DNA of 64,000 nt from Martinezella dioscoreae. GTDB lineage: Bacteria; Pseudomonadota; Alphaproteobacteria; Rhizobiales; Rhizobiaceae. Every line of letters begins with the position of its first letter. Within the stretch, counting starts at the first letter, position 1. The notes below the pieces were generated by a model. That model made no database searches. It was not told the origin of the DNA and saw only the letters and a list, made by a program, of their open reading frames with translations. The position numbers were made by a program, and so were the translations under genes. Shown here one piece after another: positions 57,368-64,000 of the stretch. Location: contig NZ_BLAJ01000001.1 in NCBI RefSeq assembly GCF_009176305.1, positions 744,001 through 808,000 on the forward strand, written 5' to 3'.

Positions 57368-58007
57368 TGACCTGTCCCTTCGCGCGGCCGAGATCGCCGA
57401 TCTCAGCCTGATCATCCGTGCACGTTTCGTCGAAGCTGCCGATACGATGGTTCATCTCGATGTACGCGGCGTCCGGCCGGACAGGATGCGGACGCTCTGG
57501 CCGGAGGTTTTGCCCGAGCCGATGGATCATGCCGATAGCCGCATTCGCTATCGTCCGAGCGCTGCGGCAATCAGCCGGGCAGAAGAGGTCTTGCAGGAAT
57601 GGCTGCGCGTTCATGTCGGGGACGAGGAGCGGCGCATCCTGCTTTCGCGATGGTCCATTTGCCTTGCCGCCCCCTATATCGCCGGTTCATTTCGGGATTT
57701 TTGTGCGCGGACAGGGCGCGTACGGCGCACGGCCGAACGACGTATTCAAAGCGAATTTCAGAGTCTTGCAGGTGCGCTCCTTGTCATCTCTCCGATCTTG
57801 CAAGAGCCTGATTGGTCGCGCATTGCACCGATGATGCCCAACTCGCCGGGCGGCATCGAACGAGTGAAACCAGTGGCGCCCAGGCATAAGACGCACTGGT
57901 TGCCGGATGATGCGCGGCCTGTCTTCGATGCGGCAAGTCCCGAACTTGCCGAACTGGCCAAGCGATTGGAGCGGGAAAACCGCAGGCGTGCCAAGATGAA
58001 AGCCTGA
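57342..58007 (+). CDS. Phage protein, DUF6362-like
   Basis: 221 residues from the ATG at 57342. Region ARFVEAADTMVHLDVRGVRP and LWPEVLPEP (about 28-63) followed by RYRPSAAAISRAEEVLQEWL resembles the DUF6362 proteins of rhizobial phages as I recall, and SWRDFCARTGRVRRTAERRI-like helix suggests DNA binding. Last part is charged (ERENRRRAKMKA). Overlaps the previous gene. Confidence 0.6.
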   Translation: MHRSASQFDDLSLRAAEIADLSLIIRARFVEAADTMVHLDVRGVRPDRMRTLWPEVLPEPMDHADSRIRYRPSAAAISRAEEVLQEWLRVHVGDEERRILLSRWSICLAAPYIAGSFRDFCARTGRVRRTAERRIQSEFQSLAGALLVISPILQEPDWSRIAPMMPNSPGGIERVKPVAPRHKTHWLPDDARPVFDAASPELAELAKRLERENRRRAKMKA

Positions 58008-58038
58008 GCCGTCGTAATGACGCGGTCCGAACCCGCCA

Positions 58039-58851
58039 TCATTGTGATGTGCCAATATCTCCGTTTGGTGACCTTGCTCTCCCAAGCGCAAAAACGCCGG
58101 CTGGGCGGGTCTTTGTGGTGACCTCGCCGAAGTCTGGGACAGCGTATTCTGCGAGAAGTCGAAGCCGTGCTGTCGGCAGATGAGTGCGCCATGGATCGCC
58201 GATCAGAATCATGATTTCCCGAGCCAGGCAGCGGTCCAGAAAAGCAATGACGCTCTCCGCGAGCGCTGCATCATAGAAAAGATCTCCGACGCATATGACG
58301 TCGACCTCAGGCGGCTCGCTCTTCGTCAGATCTGCGAGTAGGCGATCGATCATCACCTCATTGAGGGCAGCATTGAGTTCGATAGCTGCAATTGCATAGG
58401 GATCGACATCGGCGGCATAGACTTTTGCTGCGCCTGCCTTTGCAGCGGCAATCCCGACAATTCCCGAGCCGGCGCCGAGATCTAGTACGCGGCGACCAGT
58501 CACACTTTCGGGCCTGTCGAGAAGATGACGAGCCAGAACCAGGCCTCCTCCCCAATAATGCGCCCAGTAAGGTGAGCCGAATTGCGGATCGTGCTCGGCG
58601 AGGCGCCGCAGTCCGCTTCGTGGGCCTGCTTTATGCAGGCGAATTTCGGGGATTCCGGGAACAGGCAGGACCGGGAGATTAGTAGCGATGAACTGTCGAA
58701 CCGAATCCAGGCTCACGGAACCATCCGGCTGGTCATCTGGTGCAGATCTGCTCAAGAGCCTTCCCTCGACTGAATTTGATCGCTCATCCCAGATATTCGA
58801 AGCCAGCGGGTAAGGAATGAAGCGTATATCGTTCAATTTGTCGGACCGCAA
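58039..58851 (-). CDS. Class I SAM-dependent methyltransferase (PrmA/ETFB-methyltransferase-like)
   Basis: 270 residues as drawn; the true start is uncertain and could lie about 40 codons later, near VRQFIATNLPVLPVPGIPEI, which aligns with homologues. SAM-binding motif LDLGAGSGIVGIAAAKAGAA (about 143-162) and DVDPYAIAAIELN (about 170-182), with later VGDLFYD. The group includes lysine methyltransferases for electron-transfer flavoprotein and ribosomal L11. It is on the opposite strand to the phage operon, inside the prophage, so probably a cargo gene or a host gene displaced by the prophage. Confidence 0.75.
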   Translation of the reverse strand: MRSDKLNDIRFIPYPLASNIWDERSNSVEGRLLSRSAPDDQPDGSVSLDSVRQFIATNLPVLPVPGIPEIRLHKAGPRSGLRRLAEHDPQFGSPYWAHYWGGGLVLARHLLDRPESVTGRRVLDLGAGSGIVGIAAAKAGAAKVYAADVDPYAIAAIELNAALNEVMIDRLLADLTKSEPPEVDVICVGDLFYDAALAESVIAFLDRCLAREIMILIGDPWRTHLPTARLRLLAEYAVPDFGEVTTKTRPAGVFALGRARSPNGDIGTSQ

Positions 58852-59068
58852 AATTTAATATTTATCTGCAATTTCAATAGCTTGTTTTCTATCTCCGTCA
58901 AAGTCCCCATTCCTTGCGCGGCGATCGGCCTTCAAGGGTGTCGCCAACTGCGCCGAAATGCGGTATCTATTTTGGCATGATGAGAACAGTTGCAGCGACG
59001 CACTGTCGATCGCAAGCGTTGTTTTGAACCGCTTGTTTTCTTTCAAAATCCCATCGGAAATCTGAAGC

Positions 59069-59416
59069 ATGACCAATGCCGACAAGCCGGTCGCGCCGCG
59101 CAAACCGCGTGCGCGCCGTCGCAAGGCCGTTTCCGCCGACGACACGCCGCTTGATTACATGCTGAAAGTAATGCGCGACGACGAGGCGGATCAGAAGCGG
59201 CGCGATGAAATGGCAAAGATAGCAGCCTCCTATGTTCATCAGAAGCCTAGCGAGCGCTCTGGCGCCGGGACCAAAGGAGGCCGCGGCGTCACCATCGACC
59301 TAACCAATGCCACGGATGAGCAGCTTGCGATACTCGAATCCCTCTTCGGTCCGCTTGCCGGATCCGGCGACGATGATGGCAGCGATCGAGGAGGAGAGGG
59401 CAAAACGGAGAACTGA
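59069..59416 (+). CDS. Putative phage terminase small subunit-like protein
   Basis: 115 residues, highly charged N-terminus (PRKPRARRRKAVSADD), then DYMLKVMRDDEADQKRRDEM (about 30-49) and AASYVHQKPSER. Overlaps the terminase large-subunit start by 44 bases, in the position of a small subunit/DNA-recognition partner. The match to known small terminases is not certain. Confidence 0.55.
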   Translation: MTNADKPVAPRKPRARRRKAVSADDTPLDYMLKVMRDDEADQKRRDEMAKIAASYVHQKPSERSGAGTKGGRGVTIDLTNATDEQLAILESLFGPLAGSGDDDGSDRGGEGKTEN

Positions 59417-60857
59417 GCGCGAACAGGCCGAGGTCGCCGCCCGGCTTGCCTTGGATGCTGAACGAATTCGAGCCAACTGCCAATCGCTGACGGGGTTCGT
59501 TCGGGAGGCCTGGCACGTCGTCGAGCCCTCGGTTGACTATGTTTATGGCTGGCATATCGATGCCATCTGCCAACATCTCGAAGCAGTAACTTCGGGCGAG
59601 ATTACCCGACTGCTGATCAACGTGCCGCCAGGTACGATGAAGTCGCTTCTTTGCGGCGTGTTCTGGCCGGCTTGGGAATGGGGGCCGAAAGGCAAGCCGC
59701 AGCTGCGCTATCTCGGCGCCTCCTATTCGGAACATTACGCCAAGCGCGACAACAGGCGCATGCGCGACTTCGTTGCCTCCGAATGGTATCAGGCGCTTTG
59801 GGGTGATGTCGTCAAGCTGACGAGAACGGGCGAGATGGCTTTCGCCAACACCCGTATTGGTTCGCGCCAGGGGGTGCCGTTTTCGAGGCTGACCGGTGGT
59901 CGCGGCGATCGTGTCATCATCGACGATCCGCATTCCGTCGATGGGGCGGAATCGGAGGCCGAGCGCCTGTCCACGGTCCGTACCTTTCGTGAATCCGTCC
60001 CGACGCGGCTCAACGATCCTCAGCGCTCGGCGATCGTCGTCGTGATGCAGCGACTGCACGAGGCGGATGTCTCCGGTACGATCCTCGCGCTTGGGCTTGG
60101 TTACGAGCACCTGATGCTGCCAATGGAATTCGAGCCGGAGCGCCGATGCCGGACCTCGATCGGATTTGTCGATCCCAGGACTGAGGAGGGCGGACTGCTT
60201 TTTCCGCAGCGCTTTCCTCGTTCGGTGGTCGAGCGGGACAAGGTCCCGCTTGGCTCCTATGCGGTGGCAGGCCAGTTTCAGCAGCGGCCTGCGCCTCGCT
60301 CGGGCGGTTTATTTCAGCGCAACGATTTCGAGATCGTCGAAGCGCTGCCTGCAGGCGCAAAGCGTTGCCGCGCCTGGGATTTCGCGGCTTCGAAAGCGCG
60401 TCCCGGTCGCAAGCCGGACTGGACAGTCGGTCTGCGCATGGCTTTGATCGGCGGTGTTTTCTATGTCGAAACCATCGCGCGCGGACGCTGGTCACCCGCC
60501 GGGGTGGAGCGCAATCTCAAGAATACTGCATCGCAGGACGGGCCGACGGTGACGATCCGCATGCCGCAAGATCCCGGTGCGGCCGGCAAGGCCGATGCGG
60601 AAACCAAGATCAAGCTGCTCGCCGGCTTTCCTGTAAAAACCATGTCGCCAACCGGTGACAAGGCGACGCGCGCCAAGCCGGCCTCGGCGCAGGCTGAAGC
60701 AGGAAATGTCAAGCTTTTGCGCGGGGACTGGAACGAAGCATTTCTGGATGAGGTCTGCGCCTTTCCGAATGGGCAGTTTGACGATCAGGTCGATGCCTTC
60801 GCCGACGCTTTGAACGAACTCGCGCTGAGTTCGTCCTTCAGCTTCAGCAACTTCTAG
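59373..60857 (+). CDS. Phage terminase large subunit
   Basis: 494 residues from the ATG at 59373. The ATPase half has a Walker A-like VPPGTMKSLLCGVFW (near 84-98), and Walker B VIIDDPHSVDG near 190; the C-terminal nuclease-like half contains AWDFAASKARPGRKPDWTVG (about 340-360), DPGAAGKADAETKIK and FPNGQFDDQVDAFADALNEL near the end. It cuts concatemeric phage DNA and drives packaging. The open frame extends 22 codons upstream, but the ATG pair at 59373/59376 fits best. Complete, so the packaging motor is intact although the portal after it is broken. Confidence 0.9.
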   Translation: MMAAIEEERAKRRTEREQAEVAARLALDAERIRANCQSLTGFVREAWHVVEPSVDYVYGWHIDAICQHLEAVTSGEITRLLINVPPGTMKSLLCGVFWPAWEWGPKGKPQLRYLGASYSEHYAKRDNRRMRDFVASEWYQALWGDVVKLTRTGEMAFANTRIGSRQGVPFSRLTGGRGDRVIIDDPHSVDGAESEAERLSTVRTFRESVPTRLNDPQRSAIVVVMQRLHEADVSGTILALGLGYEHLMLPMEFEPERRCRTSIGFVDPRTEEGGLLFPQRFPRSVVERDKVPLGSYAVAGQFQQRPAPRSGGLFQRNDFEIVEALPAGAKRCRAWDFAASKARPGRKPDWTVGLRMALIGGVFYVETIARGRWSPAGVERNLKNTASQDGPTVTIRMPQDPGAAGKADAETKIKLLAGFPVKTMSPTGDKATRAKPASAQAEAGNVKLLRGDWNEAFLDEVCAFPNGQFDDQVDAFADALNELALSSSFSFSNF

Positions 60858-60904
60858 GCTCGCCTCGTGCGTGCCTCTTCATCCATCATATCAAAGGACA
60901 ATCC

Positions 60905-61869
60905 ATGGGGCAGGTATTCTCGATGGTTCGCGACGGATTGGTGAGCCTTGCATCCCGCATGGGCACCGAACGCGACAAGGCGGCATCTGTTTTCTATACG
61001 CAGCCGATCCTGACGGACGAGCAGATCATTGCTGCCTATCGCGGCTCCTGGCTGCCGCGCAAGATCGTCGACATTCCGGCGCTGGATAGCTGCCGGAAAT
61101 GGCGAAACTGGCAGGCGGCGAGCGATCAGATCGGCTTGCTCGATGCGGAGGAACGCCGTCTCAATCTACGCGGCAAAGTGCTGGAAGCAGCGACGAAAGC
61201 ACGGCTTTTCGGTGGCGCTGCCCTGTTCATTGGCGCGGAAGATGCCGATCCTGCGTTGCCGCTTGAGGCGGAGCGAATCGGGAAGGGCGGCCTTAAACAC
61301 CTGACGGTGCTGACGCGCCGTCAGGTGGCTGCCGGGGACATCGAGAGCGATCCGACCTCGGAATGGTATGGCACGCCGAAATTCTACACGCTGACCGGTG
61401 CTAACGGCATTCAGGTGACCATCCATCCGTCTCGGCTCGTCATCTTCAAGGGGGTGATGGCGACCAATGAGGATTTTGGTGGCATGGGTAATCATGCTTG
61501 GGGCGAAAGCGTGCTGGCCGCGACCTTCGACGTGATCAAGAATGCCGACAGTACGGCGGCCAACATCGCGAGCCTCGTCTTCGAGGCGAAGATCGACATC
61601 ATCAAGGTTCCGCAGTTCTCGGCGAATATCGGCAATCAGGCCTATGAGGATGCGGTGCTGCGTCGCTACGCGCTCGCCAACACCATCAAGGGGGTCAACG
61701 GCACCCTGATTCTCGACGCCGAGGAGGAATACGACAGCAAGAGCGCACCGCTCTCTGGTCTTACGGATATTCTGATGGCCTTCCTGCAGATCGTTGCCGG
61801 CGCGGCCGATATTCCGGTCACCCGATTGCTCGGCCAATCGCCTGCCGGCATGAATGCTACGGGCATGGC
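60905..61869 (+). pseudogene. Phage portal protein (DUF1073-like), truncated at 3' end
   Basis: Codons 1-320 are a good DUF1073-type portal protein (LPRKIVDIPALDSCRKWRNW, FGGAALFIGAEDAD, GESVLAATFDVIKNADSTAA, PVTRLLGQSPAGMNATG). In family members GMNATG is followed by a conserved GESDIRNYYD-like continuation; here the sequence leaves the family immediately after GMNATG and the frame goes on for 50 unrelated codons to a stop at 62017. The true portal is normally over 430 residues. The break coincides with the start of an unrelated gene fragment in another frame. So this is a truncated portal at a deletion or rearrangement junction. Confidence 0.8.
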
Positions 61870-62229
61870 CGACATGAAGAAAACTGGTTCAACCTGTTAC
61901 CCGGACCGACGGAGGTCAATCGGATTCTCGATGCTTTGCACGGCAAAGTCGGCCTCAACGGTGATTTCGGCAACTGGGAGCGGGACGGCAAATACGAGGA
62001 TCTCGCAAAGATCATGAGCCGGGCCGAACTTTGTCATGCAAAGGGGCGTTATTCAGCAACGGGTCTTGATGCAGAGGATTATGTCCGCTGCATTAGGCTT
62101 TCCAACGCGGCTGGCTATCAAGGTCCTTTCACGCTGATCTACGACTCTACATATTATCAGGATGAATGGTCCGGAATTCTCGAAGAGCGAGACTGTATCG
62201 CTAATGCCTTCAAAGAGAATGCGGCATAA
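61870..62229 (+). pseudogene. C-terminal fragment of a sugar isomerase/epimerase-like TIM-barrel protein
   Basis: In a different frame from the portal gene, codons from about 61870 read ENWFNLLPGPTEVNRILDAL, then VGLNGDFGNWERDGKYEDLA, AELCHAKGRYSATGLDAEDY and NAAGYQGPFTLIYDSTYYQD, matching the C-terminal end of xylose isomerase-like TIM-barrel proteins (about 119 residues of a usual 270 or so). No start codon or ribosome site is found at the junction, so this is not an expressed complete gene. The 5' part is absent from the window. It shows that the prophage was joined to host or other DNA by a deletion. Confidence 0.75.
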
Positions 62230-62321
62230 AACAGCGGTCACTACCGCCGCATTTTTCGATACGTTCCCTAAAGAAATCGTGCTCAGGTTTTAGATGCAAA
62301 GCTGGATGTCCGGGCGAGGCA

Positions 62322-62528
62322 TCAATGAAAATCGTAGTCATGCAATGCGCCAAGCAACTGATCTTGTGTTTGATAGCCGGCATTATAGAGATCTATGGCC
62401 AGATTGGCTGCCGACAGACCTTCCTGACTTTGTAATTTAATACTGCGTTCGGCACACCATGCAAAAAGTGCGCCTGCGAGAACATCGATGTCATCGGGGT
62501 AAAGCGGCGCATTGACCATCATAGACAT
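62322..62528 (-). CDS. Small hypothetical protein
   Basis: 68 residues, soluble and acidic (YPDDIDVLAGALFAWCAERS, SAANLAIDLYNAGYQTQDQL), a pattern I recall in short rhizobial proteins. The Shine-Dalgarno is weak. Function unknown. Confidence 0.55.
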   Translation of the reverse strand: MSMMVNAPLYPDDIDVLAGALFAWCAERSIKLQSQEGLSAANLAIDLYNAGYQTQDQLLGALHDYDFH

Positions 62529-62836
62529 TCGCTACACCATTCATTGCTGGAGCTTGGCATCGGGTGAGTGAAGCGAACACTGCTTGGGTTTTGGAAATTT
62601 GCAAACGAGTTCATCGCGCGACGTTAACGGCAGCCTGATATGGGACAGGCTGCGTGTGTCTTAACGTGACACAGGTCTATTCTCGGGCACATTATTGCCG
62701 ATTTTGATGTCCGCCGAGCGGCGCAACGGGAGGGACAATCTTCACCGCTGTATCGTGGGTGCAACAAACAAGAGGACGCCGAGCGTAATCGCCAGCGCCA
62801 CTAAGAGGGACAAAACCAGCCTTGGCCGAGAAGGCA
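62529..62836. other. Intergenic region without a supported gene
   Basis: About 308 bases between two minus-strand genes. An open frame at 62692-62877 overlaps the next gene and has no ribosome site. No hairpin or tRNA noticed. Confidence 0.4.
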
Positions 62837-63133
62837 TCATTGATGGATTGGGTGCGACGCCTTAACCGCGGCCTCAATCAATTCCTCGGCGTATAAAAGT
62901 GCCGATGCCGTATCGTCGCCGTCAAGTTTCAAGTCCTTGCATTTGCGATGCATCGCTCTGCGGATCTGGGCCAGCAAGGCCGCATCGATATCGACTTCAC
63001 CTTCGTCGAACACATGTGTCAGCGCAGACTGGGCGACAATTTCCAGGACCGCAACTCGCCCTTCAATTTCACCTAGTGAGGGTATTGCATTCCTCTTCAC
63101 ATGCTGTTTGCAATCGCGATGGGTAGTAAGCAT
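62837..63133 (-). CDS. Hypothetical protein
   Basis: 98 residues from the ATG at 63133, preceded by AAGGAGG with ideal spacing. Sequence: basic N-terminus, then GRVAVLEIVAQSALTHVFDE and DIDAALLAQIRRAMHRKCKD, alpha-helical. No family recognised. The strong ribosome-binding site supports expression. Confidence 0.65.
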   Translation of the reverse strand: MLTTHRDCKQHVKRNAIPSLGEIEGRVAVLEIVAQSALTHVFDEGEVDIDAALLAQIRRAMHRKCKDLKLDGDDTASALLYAEELIEAAVKASHPIHQ

Positions 63134-63264
63134 TTCGGTCACCTCCTTCACGAAGGAAGATAACTATCGAGAAAGGAAAAAGTTCGGCCATTTCTCAAAA
63201 AAAGCGCACGCTCGGGATGTGGGTCGCTCAATTGATCTAGAGGCACGCATCCTTGGCAACCTTG

Positions 63265-64000
63265 TCACTTGATAGGGCAAAGGCTGGGATCCGATAATAC
63301 ATCGGCGCAGTGGGGTGAGCGGCGAAAATCATCATAGTAAAGCGTCCATACTGTTGTATCGGCGGCGCGATAAGGGCCGAATTTGAAGTATTGATTCTTT
63401 CCTAATCCGTGATCGGCATGTCCTATGTGACCTGTAACTGTAACGATCCATTTGTTGTTAGCGAATATCTCAATATGGCCAGAACCATCGGGGCCGGGTT
63501 TGCTGTAAATGGCAAAATCGATCCAGCCTGATGTCGGCGCTGGTAGCTTGTTTCCACGATTTATTACTTTTATGGCATCTGTGCAGCCTGTAAATTCTTG
63601 TCCGTCGGATACGCCCCAGTTGTCGTCGGTGGCCACCAATGCGCGCATTTGATTGGTGTCGGGACGGAACCAGACCGGCGCTTCGTCATCGCTGCAGGCT
63701 TTGCCGTTGCTTTCGGGCTTGTGTTTCTTGATGGGAGCAACGTAGTTGGTTTCAACGGTTGCGAAGAGTTTGCCATTATTGAGCCGCAGTGCGAGGAAGG
63801 GGCTGAAATCCCCTTTGGCGTTCGGCCCGATTTCTCGCTTCCATTGCGCGATAAGGTAGCGATGGTCGCCTGAGGGTACGGGATCGGCGAATTTTACGGC
63901 AAAACCGTACCAAACCCCCTGGTCGTATGGAACGCGATACTTTGTGCGCTCCCATATTTCGGCTCTCTCGCTGCAGTTCGCCTTACCCGGCGGGCAGAAT
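63265..64000 (-). CDS. Polysaccharide lyase-like protein, ConA-like fold (5' end beyond window)
   Basis: The last 244 codons of a gene whose start lies right of base 64000; the frame is open to the edge. Features: CSERAEIWERTKYRVPYDQG, then QGVWYGFAVKFADPVPSGDH, APVWFRPDTNQ, and WIDFAIYSKPGPDGSGHIEI with INRGNKLPAPTSG. This is the heparinase I-like/PF14099 polysaccharide-lyase family of rhizobia. Paired cysteines (GKACSDDEAP, FTGCTDAIK, HCADVLSDPSLC) suggest an exported protein. It probably cleaves an acidic exopolysaccharide; the substrate is unknown. Confidence 0.82.
   Translation of the reverse strand, partial: FCPPGKANCSERAEIWERTKYRVPYDQGVWYGFAVKFADPVPSGDHRYLIAQWKREIGPNAKGDFSPFLALRLNNGKLFATVETNYVAPIKKHKPESNGKACSDDEAPVWFRPDTNQMRALVATDDNWGVSDGQEFTGCTDAIKVINRGNKLPAPTSGWIDFAIYSKPGPDGSGHIEIFANNKWIVTVTGHIGHADHGLGKNQYFKFGPYRAADTTVWTLYYDDFRRSPHCADVLSDPSLCPIK

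Overview
The window is chromosomal DNA of an alphaproteobacterium of the family Rhizobiaceae, most likely genus Rhizobium. Evidence: the lsrB-trxB-lrp order, an lrp / LPS-core glycosyltransferase / greA locus, carB with the extra N-half insertion usual in rhizobia, the carA-yqeY-dnaG-rpoD backbone, FixLJ-type two-component proteins, DUF930 and DUF1127 proteins, and GC-rich third codon positions. The species cannot be fixed from the sequence alone.

Layout. (1) 0-9.4 kb, housekeeping and envelope: LsrB-type regulator (cut by the window edge), thioredoxin reductase, Lrp, three LPS-core-type sugar-transfer genes, greA, carB. (2) 9.5-19.9 kb, mixed accessory/core: ygiBC-like pair, divergent LytTR regulator and DUF2306 membrane protein, zinc metallopeptidase YpfJ, aldo/keto reductase with divergent LysR, a Tet-like MFS pump, a MATE pump, an EVE-domain protein. 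(3) 19.9-33.7 kb, information-processing backbone: carA, yqeY, dnaG and rpoD, with recQ, an SDR and the threonine-degradation pair kbl-tdh lying between dnaG and rpoD. (4) 33.7-45 kb, small accessory genes: an aminoglycoside phosphotransferase, a TonB-like DUF930 protein, DMT and MFS transporters, AraC and LysR regulators, GNAT, DUF1428, YjbQ, two tandem paralogous secreted proteins, a SIMPL protein and one CAT-anticodon tRNA. (5) 45-54 kb: a SARP/BTAD-type regulator with a GNAT gene, a long possibly structured leader before a small ORF and an SBP-less NitT/TauT-like ABC transporter with an AAA-associated C-terminal domain, and a histidine kinase/FixJ-type regulator pair. (6) 54-62.2 kb, a degenerate prophage: CI-like S24 repressor with candidate operators, several small phage-type ORFs, an inserted antisense methyltransferase, terminase small-like and large subunits, and a portal gene that breaks at about codon 320 and is joined directly to the C-terminal part of an unrelated sugar-isomerase-like gene. 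(7) 62.3-64 kb: small hypothetical genes and a secreted ConA-like polysaccharide lyase cut by the window edge.

The best candidates for something undescribed are the prophage/isomerase junction at about 61.87 kb, the repressor-flanking operator motif, the 700-base leader region before the ABC transporter, the tandem secreted cysteine-pair proteins, the hairpin pair at 22.97-23.12 kb, and a degenerate copy of the ypfJ translation-start region at 11.65 kb. No CRISPR array, rRNA operon, insertion sequence or complete new defence system is visible.
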